A DNA stretch of 29,088 nucleotides from JBBEBE01 sp040882505. Lineage in GTDB: Bacteria; Bacteroidota; Rhodothermia; Balneolales; Balneolaceae. Location of the stretch: positions 1 to 29,088 of the forward strand of contig JBBEBE010000007.1 of assembly GCA_040882505.1 (NCBI GenBank), in the 5' to 3' direction. The translations under genes were made by a program, and so were the position numbers. The notes under the pieces are model-generated. The model did no database searches. It saw only the letters and a list, made by a program, of their open reading frames with translations, and was not told the DNA's origin. Numbering within the stretch: position 1 is the stretch's first letter; each line of letters starts with the position of its first letter. This document shows positions 14,751 through 23,412 of this stretch, in pieces.

Positions 14751-15446
14751 TCAAGTCACCGATTCCGACTCCGGCAGATCCGGAGTAGCGAGTACAAACA
14801 GGGATCGGGCGATGCTGTGGGCAATCACCTGTTGATGCTCTCCGACTCTCAGTGTTATGGGACCTTCAAGTGGCTCTTTCTTGAGTACCTCCAACCCCAC
14901 ACCCGGCAGTAGCCCGATCGTCTCAAGATATCGGAGAAGTTCCGGTTCCTGATTCGTAACCCGACCCAGAATCACCTCCTCTCGGGGGGGCACCTCTGCC
15001 AGAGACCGATGTGCCATCTCCGGCATCACACCGTCCTTGCTGGGGATCGGATCCCCGTGCGGGTCGTGTGTCGGATGGTCCAGAAGTTCGGCGATCCGCT
15101 CTTCAAACTGTTCCGATATATGATGCTCCAGCTTTTCTGCTTCGGCGTGAACCTCGTCCCATGAGTACCCCATGACCTCTTTCAGGTAGAGCTCAAGCAA
15201 CCGGTGATGCCTGACGATCTCGAGCGCAATTTTCCGGCCGGTCTCGGTTAACTGAACACCTCGATAGGATTCATACCTGAGCAATCCCAAGCCGTCGAGT
15301 TTTTTGACCATGTTGGTCACAGAAGCTGAAGAGATCTGAAGTGCTTCAGCGATTCGAGTGGTCGAAACCCCTGTCCCCGATTCACCTTCCGTTTCAAGGA
15401 TGTAGATCGATTTGATGTAATCTTCAACTGCCTGACTCAACACCAT
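14751..15446 (-). CDS. DtxR/MntR-family metal-dependent transcriptional regulator
   Basis: Metal-responsive repressor. From the ATG at 15446 it has 231 residues: a winged helix with TTRIAEALQISSASVTNMVKKL (about 29-50), a dimerisation/metal domain, and a C-terminal FeoA/SH3-like domain (about 145-225). Aligned by eye, the primary metal site resembles MntR. Asp replaces DtxR Met10 (VEDYI), Glu replaces Cys102 (AEAEKLEHH), and the following Glu-His and the upstream His (RHHRL) are kept, so a Mn-type response is plausible. The DtxR-like DPHGDPIP segment is also present. A TTG at 15467 (8 bp beyond the thioredoxin stop) is an alternative start. It is last in the minus-strand cluster; its targets are not visible here. 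Confidence 0.9.
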   Translation of the reverse strand: MVLSQAVEDYIKSIYILETEGESGTGVSTTRIAEALQISSASVTNMVKKLDGLGLLRYESYRGVQLTETGRKIALEIVRHHRLLELYLKEVMGYSWDEVHAEAEKLEHHISEQFEERIAELLDHPTHDPHGDPIPSKDGVMPEMAHRSLAEVPPREEVILGRVTNQEPELLRYLETIGLLPGVGLEVLKKEPLEGPITLRVGEHQQVIAHSIARSLFVLATPDLPESESVT

Positions 15447-15474
15447 GGATTCTGTCGTCTGTTTCAATCCGGAA

Positions 15475-15975
15475 TTACGGTTCAAACTCCTCGAATGTTT
15501 GCGTTTCATACGCACCACTTCCAACATAGCGGAGAAGCGAGGCAAACAGATCCTCTGGCAGATACCCGGGTTGCTGGCCAACCACTTCTCCCTTTGCGTT
15601 CATGAAATACGTTGTCGGCACACTCTCATACTGCAACGCCCGGGCAAACTCGGCTTGTGTAAAATCGCGATTCAAGTACCGAACCTCTTCATCCGATTCG
15701 ATACTGATTCTCACCGGAAGAAAATAGGTATCGATGCTCTCTTCCACAGATGCATCTGGATAAACTTCCTCTTGCATCCGTTGGCAATAGGGGCACCAGG
15801 GAGCAAACACATCGATCAAAATCAGCTTGTCCTCTTCCGAAGCACGTTCCAGCGCCTCTTCGATCGATATCCAGCCAATCGAATCCTGGGCTGTGACTGT
15901 ATGTGCCGACAGGACGATCAAGAGAAGTGCTCCCCGCATAAATGCCCTGTAAATGAATCCCTGAAACGTTTTCAT
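15475..15975 (-). CDS. Exported thioredoxin-fold protein with CPYC active site
   Basis: Periplasmic thioredoxin-like protein, probably a thiol reductant or oxidase. From the ATG at 15975 it has 166 residues: a signal peptide RGALLLIVLSAHTVTAQ, then IDVFAPWCPYCQRM with the redox cysteines 61 and 64, and a cis-proline segment VPTTYFMN. The body resembles SoxW/DsbD-gamma-like thioredoxins with a helix insertion (EEVYPDASVEESI). A GTG at 16026 overlaps the TPR stop codon as GTGA and would add 17 residues before the signal peptide, so translational coupling from that start is possible. The neighbouring TPR protein is also exported, suggesting a shared envelope function. Confidence 0.85.
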   Translation of the reverse strand: MKTFQGFIYRAFMRGALLLIVLSAHTVTAQDSIGWISIEEALERASEEDKLILIDVFAPWCPYCQRMQEEVYPDASVEESIDTYFLPVRISIESDEEVRYLNRDFTQAEFARALQYESVPTTYFMNAKGEVVGQQPGYLPEDLFASLLRYVGSGAYETQTFEEFEP

Positions 15976-16022
15976 GGCCTCAAGATACCCAAGTTGAAGG
16001 AGATAATCTGCACATCTGAAGA

Positions 16023-16988
16023 TCACGGAATATCCGCCCCGATACGTTCCAGGGCCCTGATTGCCACTAATTGAACCTCACGAGTCTGTTCCCGGATTCT
16101 GCTGTCTTCTGATCGATCAACCACTTCCCGATAGAGCTTGCGGGCCCGAAAGAGTTCGGCGTTCCGTTCGGCAGATTGAGCGGTCTCCAAGAGTGCCTGG
16201 ATCAATATTCGTTCGTAGAACTTGTTTCCGGGATAGGAGCTCGCCAAATCCCGAAACTGCACCAACGCCTTGTCCGGTTGTCCTTCATACCGAAGCAGAA
16301 TGAGACCGGTAAAATAGGTCGCTTCGGCACGAACAAAGAGAGCGTTCTTTCGGGCAGACGCCAGCCGTTTCAATCCTTGTTCGCGATCCCCCTCCGGCAT
16401 CATCCAACGAAACGGGCGAAGGACCTTGTAGTGATCCGGCAGCCATGCAGAATAATAGAGTGTAAGTCCACGAGAGAGTTGATGATCGGCAAGACCCGGC
16501 AGTCGTTGTTCCAATGATTCCGAGGCTCTCCGGGCATCCCGGGCAACCCAAACACTTCGAACCCAACGTCCCCGATTGGCATGCAAACGAGCCAGAAGTC
16601 CATTTGCCAACGCTTGGACAAACCAGCCGTCCGGTGAGTCGGGGTTTTTGACTACCCATGCAGAACCCCTCCTGTCTGCCAGCTCCAATTGATTGACAAG
16701 TTCATTGTCCAGTGATTTTCGATCCAGATCTTCCAGAACCTCCCACCAGAGTACCATCGCGTCCCAAAGATCCCATATCGGGTGATTCGGACAGCGTGTC
16801 ATCCAACTCTCCAATTGATGAACACCTGAAGCCGGTTGCCGATTGTAGAGGTCATCGATCGCGGGACGAACATCCTCTTGAAAGGTTGGTTCGGCAAGCA
16901 GTGGCGTCTCCGGGCAGTTGGCTTCTGCCGGTTCAACCCGAATGAGGAGAACCCCCAATAGAAGCACCATGTGACCCAACGTCCTCAT
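16023..16988 (-). CDS. Exported tetratricopeptide-like (TPR) protein
   Basis: From the ATG at 16988 the product has 321 residues: signal peptide RTLGHMVLLLGVLLIRVEPAEA, then an all-helical protein. TPR-like pairs of helices appear, for example SPDGWFVQALANGLLARLHANRG and RAEATYFTGLILLRYEGQPDKALVQFRDLASSYPGNKFYE (I list only parts). The start at 17093 would overlap the hydrolase and lacks a signal peptide at its end. The chosen ATG lies 7 bp after the hydrolase stop. The partner is unknown; TPR proteins are usually scaffolds. The next gene is an exported thioredoxin, and its GTG overlaps this stop codon. Confidence 0.8.
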   Translation of the reverse strand: MRTLGHMVLLLGVLLIRVEPAEANCPETPLLAEPTFQEDVRPAIDDLYNRQPASGVHQLESWMTRCPNHPIWDLWDAMVLWWEVLEDLDRKSLDNELVNQLELADRRGSAWVVKNPDSPDGWFVQALANGLLARLHANRGRWVRSVWVARDARRASESLEQRLPGLADHQLSRGLTLYYSAWLPDHYKVLRPFRWMMPEGDREQGLKRLASARKNALFVRAEATYFTGLILLRYEGQPDKALVQFRDLASSYPGNKFYERILIQALLETAQSAERNAELFRARKLYREVVDRSEDSRIREQTREVQLVAIRALERIGADIP

Positions 16989-16995
16989 GGCAGGC

Positions 16996-17868
16996 TCAGA
17001 GCAGCGTATCGACCAGCCAACTTCCGGTCTGGTCGACCAACTCGTCAAACGGTTTTGGATAGGAGGGTCCTTCAAATGGATGGGAGGCCCCAAAGGTGTG
17101 TCCCGTATCCGCGATCAAGTGCAACTCTTTCTCGTCAGACGGGCAGGCTCGATAGAGTTCTCTGGAGTCGGTCCAGGGAACCGCTTCATCCTCTTTCCCT
17201 GCAATAAACAGGCAGGGCAGGTGAAGGTCCTGTACTCGTCGAATCGCCATTAACCGGTCCGCATTTGTCATGGCGTCATCGTACACCTTCCGACTCAATT
17301 TCATCTCTTGACCGGTTCGGCCATTCAGGATCGTTGTCCATCCTTGAGACTCCCATTCCTGAATCATACTTCTGCTCCAACGCTGGTTGTAATCTGCAAC
17401 AGCCGACCAGGTCACCAAGCTTTGGATCTCGTCGAATTCGGCAGCGACTGCGACGGCCGTGTGCCCACCTCTGGAGTGTCCGACAACAGCCATGATGTCG
17501 CTGTGCAACCGGGTTCGGGAAGAGGCAATCTCACCCGTTCGAATGGCGTCGATCACCCGACCGGCATCTTCAAGATCCTGGGTCAATGTAGATGTTTCGA
17601 ACAGATCCAGACGATCCAGTTCAAGAGGGTTCTCTCCAATTCCGTTCAGTGAAAAATTGAACGCCAAAACCGCGAAACCGTTAGCTGCCAGATCTTCACA
17701 AGCCGACGGAAACGGCCCCCAATCCTTGAATCCTTTGAATCCATGCAGGAAGAGTACCACAGGAAGTGCCGATCGACTGCTGCTTGTCGGCAGATAGAGA
17801 TCGTACCGAATCGGATTTCCCAGTGTGGAGTCGATGGCACCCGTCTGTTTGTGTACCGATACTGTCAT
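16996..17868 (-). CDS. Alpha/beta hydrolase (dienelactone hydrolase/acyl-esterase-like)
   Basis: The 290-residue cytosolic protein has an alpha/beta-hydrolase fold. The oxyanion-hole region LFLHGFKGFKDWG is at about 39-51, the nucleophile elbow GHSRGG has Ser132, the acid is Asp227 in KEDEAVPW, and the base is His257 in DTGHTFGASHPF. The first residues, with IRYDLYLPTSSSRSALPVV, fit the X-Pro/DLH-type cap-less esterases. The substrate is not predictable. The ATG overlaps the rluB stop by 4 bp (ATGA), a sign of translational coupling. It is unrelated in function to rluB and scpB, so the cluster is one of convenience or shared growth control. Confidence 0.88.
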   Translation of the reverse strand: MTVSVHKQTGAIDSTLGNPIRYDLYLPTSSSRSALPVVLFLHGFKGFKDWGPFPSACEDLAANGFAVLAFNFSLNGIGENPLELDRLDLFETSTLTQDLEDAGRVIDAIRTGEIASSRTRLHSDIMAVVGHSRGGHTAVAVAAEFDEIQSLVTWSAVADYNQRWSRSMIQEWESQGWTTILNGRTGQEMKLSRKVYDDAMTNADRLMAIRRVQDLHLPCLFIAGKEDEAVPWTDSRELYRACPSDEKELHLIADTGHTFGASHPFEGPSYPKPFDELVDQTGSWLVDTLL

Positions 17869-18905
17869 TCCCTCTCTCGTTCTTCGTGTAGAGGTTCCAA
17901 TTTGACCGACTTGCGCAGTTGGTTCACTTCGGAGCGTTTCAAATGTCGCCAGCGATCCATATTGACTCCTTCCAGCGTGAGACCTGAATAACGCACTCGC
18001 TTGAGCCGGGAAACTTCTGCACCGTAATGCTCGACGATCCGACGCACCAGATGATTTCTTCCTTCGTGAATGGTGATCTCGACCAATGATGGGTCCGTCA
18101 TGGATCGTCGAACCTTTAGCGGTGTGACCGGTCCATCTTCCAGTTCAATTCCCTGAGCCAATTCCTGAAGCTGACCATCTCCCAACGGAGGATGGGTCTC
18201 CACTTCATACACCTTCTTGACCTTGTAGGACGGGTGCATGAGGCGGTGGGCCAGATCTCCGTCATTGGTCAGCAACAGCAGGCCTGTCGTATCCCTATCC
18301 AGTCGTCCGACCGGATAGACCCGAGCTCCCGTTGCTTTTTCGATCGCATCCATCACCGTATATCGGCCTTTCTCGTCATCCGTCGTACTAATGGTGTCTT
18401 TTGACTTGTGCAACAACAGGTAGACAAACGGTTCCAGACGAATCCACTGACCCCGAACCTCGACCCGGTCGTCGGCTCGAACCTTGACTCCGTGTTCGGT
18501 AATCACCGTGCCGTTGACTTTGACCTCTCCTCGTTCGATCCACTCATCAGCATCCCGACGAGAGCAGAATCCCCCGTGAGCAATAAACTTGTTGAGCCGA
18601 ATCTCGTCTCGCAAATGCGGTTCCTGTGACGGTCCGGTTTGCGTTGATTTCCGGGGTGCTCGTCCACGCGGTGCCCGCCGATCCCTGCCGGACGAACCGT
18701 CATCTTCATTCCCGCGCCGGCGATCTCTGTCAGATCCACCTTGGCGACGCCGGTCCCCACTTCGACTGGAGCGCGAATTCCGGTCCGATCCCGAATTTTT
18801 GTGACCAGACGATTGTCGATCCCTTCCACGATTGCGATCAGTCGATCGGTTGCGTGCCCCTCTCGACGAGCCTTGATCCGATGACGAGCGGTTCCCTTCA
18901 GACAT
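17865..18905 (-). CDS. rluB: Pseudouridine synthase, RluB/RsuA family
   Basis: Isomerises a uridine in rRNA; RluB acts on 23S helix 80 in E. coli. From the ATG at 18905 the protein has 346 residues: a 100-residue Arg/Ser/Gly/Asp-rich disordered region, an S4 domain beginning IRLNKFIAHGGFCSRRDADEW, and the catalytic domain with Asp203 in VGRLDRDTTGLLLLTNDG. The family KR-loop is present as IHEGRNHLVRRI. The chosen start overlaps the scpB stop by 8 bp. A GTG/ATG pair at 19226-19221 is also in frame, extends the basic tail by 107 residues, and has GAGGAG 8 nt upstream. It would, however, overlap scpB by 329 bp. The basic tail probably binds RNA (inference). Confidence 0.9.
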   Translation of the reverse strand: MSEGNRSSSDQGSSRGARNRSTDRNRGRDRQSSGHKNSGSDRNSRSSRSGDRRRQGGSDRDRRRGNEDDGSSGRDRRAPRGRAPRKSTQTGPSQEPHLRDEIRLNKFIAHGGFCSRRDADEWIERGEVKVNGTVITEHGVKVRADDRVEVRGQWIRLEPFVYLLLHKSKDTISTTDDEKGRYTVMDAIEKATGARVYPVGRLDRDTTGLLLLTNDGDLAHRLMHPSYKVKKVYEVETHPPLGDGQLQELAQGIELEDGPVTPLKVRRSMTDPSLVEITIHEGRNHLVRRIVEHYGAEVSRLKRVRYSGLTLEGVNMDRWRHLKRSEVNQLRKSVKLEPLHEERERE

Positions 18906-19899
18906 CCGATTCCCGGCCGGTTTTCGTCGATCCCCGCTCCGGCTTGTCGGACTTCCGGGTCGTCCCGGTTTTACCGGCCTCTCCTGGCTCGTGGGTCGCA
19001 TCGTCTCCCCTCTCTCCGGACGAGGACTCTTCTTCTCCGTCGGTGTGGAACTCGTTCGGATCTTCCTTCCCGATGCGTCCCTGGGGGTTTTCGATCCCAT
19101 CATGGACGGTGGTACCGGCCGGTGACGACGCTCCGGACGCGGACTCTTCTCCCTCTCCTGTTTCGTTCTCTTCTCGTTTTCGCTCGAATCTGTTGTGTTC
19201 GTCGAATTCTCCTTGCTCTCCATCACTCTCGGTTCTCCTCTTTAAAAATAGATTCATCCACTGATCGGCTCCCTCTTCGTCCAGCTCCATCTGCCTTTCC
19301 ATCAACAGCTTTCGATGATCTGCCATGTCGTCATCCTTCAAGATCTCGTCGATCTCTCGCGGGCGGGGAAGTTCATCTACATGATTGATCCCGAAATGCT
19401 GAAGAAACTGATCGGTTGTTCGATACAACAATGGCTTGCCTGGCGAATCTGCACGACCGGATACCCGGATCAACTCCTTCTCCATCAACTGTCGTACAAT
19501 ATACCCCGAATCGACGCCCCGGATCTGATCGATCTCCGGCTTTGTGACCGGTTGTCGATACGCGACGATGGCAAGTGCTTCGATGGCCGATTGGGAGAGT
19601 TTCCTGTAGGCATTCTCGTGTTGGAAAATGCTGAGCCACCGATGATATCGTCGACGGGTGGCAAACGAGTACCCACCACCTACATTCACAATTCGAAACG
19701 AAAGGCCCGTCTCCTCGTACCGCTGATTCAATCGCTCAATCATCTGTTCGACCATCGAACGCTCCAATGAGAGCGTTTCATCCCCTTCGGTCAAGATCGC
19801 CAACAGATGATCGGACGGGATCGGATCCGGCGATGCGAAGATCAGTGCCTCCACTACCGAGGAGAGACGTGTCCCATCTACAAATTGATAATCCATCAT
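18898..19899 (-). CDS. scpB: Segregation and condensation protein B
   Basis: Kleisin-associated subunit of the SMC-ScpAB complex that organises and segregates the chromosome. From the ATG pair at 19899 the product has 333 residues, longer than the usual 180-220. The N-terminal two winged helices (about 10-185) include SSVVEALIFASPDPI, LSQSAIEALAIVAYRQPVTKPEIDQIRG and GKPLLYRTTDQFLQHFGI, all typical of ScpB. The last about 145 residues are a charged, acidic, low-complexity tail. No scpA gene is adjacent, unlike in many genomes. A TTG at 20004 would extend the protein by 35 atypical residues and abut the priA stop. The final 329 bp are also open in the rluB frame. Confidence 0.93.
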   Translation of the reverse strand: MMDYQFVDGTRLSSVVEALIFASPDPIPSDHLLAILTEGDETLSLERSMVEQMIERLNQRYEETGLSFRIVNVGGGYSFATRRRYHRWLSIFQHENAYRKLSQSAIEALAIVAYRQPVTKPEIDQIRGVDSGYIVRQLMEKELIRVSGRADSPGKPLLYRTTDQFLQHFGINHVDELPRPREIDEILKDDDMADHRKLLMERQMELDEEGADQWMNLFLKRRTESDGEQGEFDEHNRFERKREENETGEGEESASGASSPAGTTVHDGIENPQGRIGKEDPNEFHTDGEEESSSGERGDDATHEPGEAGKTGTTRKSDKPERGSTKTGRESDV

Positions 19900-20006
19900 A
19901 ATCCATGATCCCGATTCACAGCTCCATATCTTGCTCGATCCGTCCACCCAAAACGGTGGGAAACCGGAGACAATATACGAAAAAGTGAAGAGAAGGATGG
20001 TCAATC

Positions 20007-22430
20007 CTATTCAATCGCATCGACATCGATTTGAATTTGGACACGACCGGCGCCCTCCGGTTTCTCCTGTTCATAATACGCCATGATCGCCGTCAACACC
20101 TCCTCAATGGCTCGATCATCCCGAGCCGGGTGAAGTTTGAGGGTCACTTCCCAATTCCAACGCCCATTCACCTGTTCGATGACCGAAGGTGAGGGGCCCA
20201 AAACCGCTCCTTCGCGTGTTTTGGCTCGTGCCGAATGTGCGATACACGCCGCGACCCGTTGCGCCATACTCTCCTCTTGATCCCTGATGTGAAACACTAC
20301 CATGCGACTCCAGGGAGGATACGCCAACGATTGCCTCTCCTCCAATTCGGCCGATGCGAACCCCTTGTAATCATGGTGTTCTGCAAACCGGACCGATCGA
20401 TGATCCGGCTTCCACGTCTGCACATACACCGTGCCAGGTTTCGTTGCTCTTCCGGCTCGACCGGCAACTTGACTCAATAGCTGAAACATCCTCTCACCAG
20501 CTCGCCAAGAGGGGAATGCCAATTCCGTTTCGGCTTGAAGAACGCCGACGACCGTCACGTTGGGAAAATCAAGACCCTTCGCAACAAGCTGTGTCCCGAT
20601 CAGTATCTGGGCATCCCCTCTCAGAAACTGGTCATAAAGATTCTGGTGCGCATGCCGTCCACTGGTCGTATCCCGATCCATCCTCAACACGGTCCAATCC
20701 GGAAAAAGTTCGGCGACCTCCTCTTCAATCTGTTGCGTTCCACTTCCCATGGGTATCAGATTCGTACGTCCACACGATTCACAGGTCTGGTCCCGAGGAC
20801 GGGAATATCCGGTATAGTGACAACGAAGAAGTTCCCGTTTTCGGTGATAGGTAAGACTGACCGACGACCCCGGACTTTGCGGGATGTGACCACAGTCCGT
20901 ACAGATCAGGTAGGAGGCAAACCCGCGCCGGTTGTAGAGAAGAATGACCTGATTCCCCTCTTCCAGAGCATTTCGCATGGCTTCTTCCAACTCAACAGTC
21001 AGAGGACCACGCATGGCACTCCGGTACTGTTTCAGATCCAGAATGCGTACCTCCGGCATCTCTCCAAACGGACGATCCGGAAGCTCCAACAATCGGTGTT
21101 TTCCACGCAGAGCGGCGTGCCAGGATCCAAGTGCAGGGGTTGCCGATCCAAGAAGTACAACGGCATCCTGCTGCCAAGCGCGCATGATTGCCACATCCCG
21201 GGCGTGATAGCGGGGAGCCGGATCGATCTGTTTGTACGACCCGTCATGCTCCTCATCCACAATTATGAGTCCCAAACGCTGAATCGGGGCAAAGACAGCC
21301 GATCGGGGACCAATGGCGATACGTGCCTGTCCTTCCCGAATCCGGTTCCAGGCATCCAGACGCTCACGGTCCGACAACCGACTGTGCAATACCGCTACTT
21401 CGGATCCAAACACCGAACGAAATCGAAATACTGTTTGGGGAGTGAGGGCGATTTCAGGCACAAGGACGATTCCTCCCCGTCCTTGTCGAAGTGCATGAGC
21501 CAATGCATGAATGTACACCTCCGTTTTCCCCGAACCGGTCACACCATGCAATAAAAAACTCTGGAATGCCCCCTTGTCCAAGGCCTGACAGACGGCATCA
21601 CCCGCTTCAATCTGGACGCCACGAAGAGAATTTGGCTCCTTCCGTGCCTTCTCCACTGTCCCATTCTGTGGATCTGCAGGCTCGATTTCAACCACTTCGA
21701 CCAGTGGCTCTTCGGCTATACGGTCCAGGCTATAACGGGTAACGTCTTCCTGCTCCATCAAACGGCTGTAGGTATCCGGTAGAAGCTTCTCATTCCAAAG
21801 CCGGTCGAGGGTCTTTTTCCATTTGTTTGAGCGTCCCCTGTTGACCAGCGCTTCGATGGTTGTATCCGATGCCTGGCCGGACCAACGAAGCCCCTTCTGC
21901 GGGCGTGGAGTTCCCGGCCCGATCGGGTCCTCGACAACCAACGCCCATCCCTCCCGCAAGAGTCGATTCAGACGCTTCCGGTCTCGTCCCTCTCGCCAAC
22001 GGGAACGAGCCTCTTTCAGGGAATGCGTTCCCTCATGCAGCTGCTTGACCATCGTTTCCAAATCGGCAGGAATCGGATCCTGACGATCGATCATGCTCAC
22101 ACGTTTTTCGCCTGTCAAATTGAGACCGGCCGGCAACAACGTTTGAAGAATCTGCCCCATCGAACAGAAGTAGAAACGGTGAATCCAGATTGCCAACTCC
22201 AACTGATCGTTCTTGACAACCGGATCTTCATCGACCAGTGAGTGAATCGGACGGGTCTGAAATGTCGGTTTCCGATTGTGAAGATGGACCACAATCCCCA
22301 GCACCACTTCCCGCCGGAGAGGCACACGCACACGATGACCACATTCCAGCTCCAACCCTTCCGGAATCCGGTAGGTAAAGAGACGTCGAACAGGTGAATA
22401 GAGGGCGATATCGGCATATCGTTGAGACAT
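20007..22430 (-). CDS. priA: Primosomal replication helicase PriA with one zinc site degenerate
   Basis: PriA reloads the replisome at stalled forks. From the ATG at 22430 it has 807 residues. It begins with the 3'-DNA-binding domain SQRYADIALYSPVRRLFTY, then Walker A GVTGSGKTEVY (about 295-305), VPEIALTPQ, the DEEHDGSYKQ box (about 390), and the C-terminal helicase motifs GTQLVAKGLDFPNV and QVAGRAGRA. The zinc-binding insert keeps C510, C513, C550 and C553 but has Ser519, Ser522 and Thr540 where the usual CPxC and CHYC cysteines lie; C537 remains. An upstream ATG/GTG (22460) adds ten unlikely residues. It is first in the long minus-strand cluster and divergent from purU; TAGTTTTC sits 5 bp before the ATG. 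Confidence 0.96.
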   Translation of the reverse strand: MSQRYADIALYSPVRRLFTYRIPEGLELECGHRVRVPLRREVVLGIVVHLHNRKPTFQTRPIHSLVDEDPVVKNDQLELAIWIHRFYFCSMGQILQTLLPAGLNLTGEKRVSMIDRQDPIPADLETMVKQLHEGTHSLKEARSRWREGRDRKRLNRLLREGWALVVEDPIGPGTPRPQKGLRWSGQASDTTIEALVNRGRSNKWKKTLDRLWNEKLLPDTYSRLMEQEDVTRYSLDRIAEEPLVEVVEIEPADPQNGTVEKARKEPNSLRGVQIEAGDAVCQALDKGAFQSFLLHGVTGSGKTEVYIHALAHALRQGRGGIVLVPEIALTPQTVFRFRSVFGSEVAVLHSRLSDRERLDAWNRIREGQARIAIGPRSAVFAPIQRLGLIIVDEEHDGSYKQIDPAPRYHARDVAIMRAWQQDAVVLLGSATPALGSWHAALRGKHRLLELPDRPFGEMPEVRILDLKQYRSAMRGPLTVELEEAMRNALEEGNQVILLYNRRGFASYLICTDCGHIPQSPGSSVSLTYHRKRELLRCHYTGYSRPRDQTCESCGRTNLIPMGSGTQQIEEEVAELFPDWTVLRMDRDTTSGRHAHQNLYDQFLRGDAQILIGTQLVAKGLDFPNVTVVGVLQAETELAFPSWRAGERMFQLLSQVAGRAGRATKPGTVYVQTWKPDHRSVRFAEHHDYKGFASAELEERQSLAYPPWSRMVVFHIRDQEESMAQRVAACIAHSARAKTREGAVLGPSPSVIEQVNGRWNWEVTLKLHPARDDRAIEEVLTAIMAYYEQEKPEGAGRVQIQIDVDAIE

Positions 22431-22539
22431 GGCGGGAAAACTACCCAAACCGCCCGCCATCTGAAACTTCTTCCCGCTTCTATTCTACCCTCACACACCC
22501 TATCTTTCGATTCGATAAACCACTAACGAAGTACGGATT

Positions 22540-23403
22540 ATGAGTCCTGACACATCTTCTGCCATCCTTCTGATCCACTGTCAGGATCGCCAGGGACTGG
22601 TCTCCACAATCACGTCATGGGTCTCCAGCCACCATGGAAACATCCTGGAAATTGACCAGCATGTCGACAACGAGAATGGAGCGTTCTTCATGCGGGTCGA
22701 ATGGGACCTTCACGGCTTTGAACTTCGCGAAGAGGAAATCGAGGGCAGCTTCGAAACCGAGGTCGCAATCCCCCAAAACCTCACGTGGAAGCTCCACTTC
22801 AAGAATCGCATACCATCGGTCGCCATCTTTGTATCCAAGTATGAACACTGTCTGCTCGACATTCTGGCACGTGTTCACAGTGGTGAATGGCAGATTCGAA
22901 TCCCCTTTATCATCAGCAACCACCAGGATTTGAAAGCCATTGCCGACAAATTCGACATCCCGTTCCACCATATTCCCGTCACACGGGAAACCAAGGCGGA
23001 GGCCGAAAACCGCCAACGAAAACTTCTGGAGAGTGAAGGAGTCGAATTGATCATTCTGGCTCGCTACATGCAGATTCTCTCCGGAGATTTTTCAGATCTG
23101 TATCCCGGACAGATCATCAACATCCACCACTCGTTTCTCCCTGCATTTCCCGGGGCAAAACCCTACCACTCTGCCTATCATCGGGGAGTCAAGGTCATCG
23201 GTGCGACCAGTCATTATGTAACAAGAGATCTGGACGAAGGACCGATCATTGAACAGGATGTCATCCACGTCGATCATCGTCACTCCATCGAAGATCTGAT
23301 CCGGAAAGGGCGGGACCTGGAGAAAGTGGTCCTCTCCCGAGCCATTTGGCACCATCTACAATACAAAACATTGATCTACAAGAACCGGACTCTCGTCTTT
23401 TAA
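22540..23403 (+). CDS. purU: Formyltetrahydrofolate deformylase
   Basis: Hydrolyses 10-formyl-tetrahydrofolate to formate and tetrahydrofolate, balancing the one-carbon pool and supplying formate for PurT. The 287-residue product has the standard N-terminal ACT domain (about 8-85; LIHCQDRQGLVSTIT) and a formyltransferase-fold catalytic domain. The Asn-His-Asp triad is visible: N194 and H196 in INIHHSFLPAF and D232 in TRDLDEGPIIEQD. SVAIFVSKYEHCLLDIL opens the second domain, as in E. coli PurU. The ATG has no obvious Shine-Dalgarno. The gene is divergent from priA and ends 9 bp from the M1 peptidase stop. No pur genes are nearby. Confidence 0.96.
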   Translation: MSPDTSSAILLIHCQDRQGLVSTITSWVSSHHGNILEIDQHVDNENGAFFMRVEWDLHGFELREEEIEGSFETEVAIPQNLTWKLHFKNRIPSVAIFVSKYEHCLLDILARVHSGEWQIRIPFIISNHQDLKAIADKFDIPFHHIPVTRETKAEAENRQRKLLESEGVELIILARYMQILSGDFSDLYPGQIINIHHSFLPAFPGAKPYHSAYHRGVKVIGATSHYVTRDLDEGPIIEQDVIHVDHRHSIEDLIRKGRDLEKVVLSRAIWHHLQYKTLIYKNRTLVF

Positions 23404-23412
23404 GCAATCCTT

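Noticed and set aside
18898..18905. Possible frameshifted fusion of scpB and rluB
   Set aside because: Both genes have complete domains and proper stops or starts; an ordinary short overlap explains the junction.
20535..21554. 339-codon plus-strand open frame opposite priA
   Set aside because: Antisense to conserved helicase motifs, with no family features, and rich in residues expected from reverse translation of GC-biased codons.
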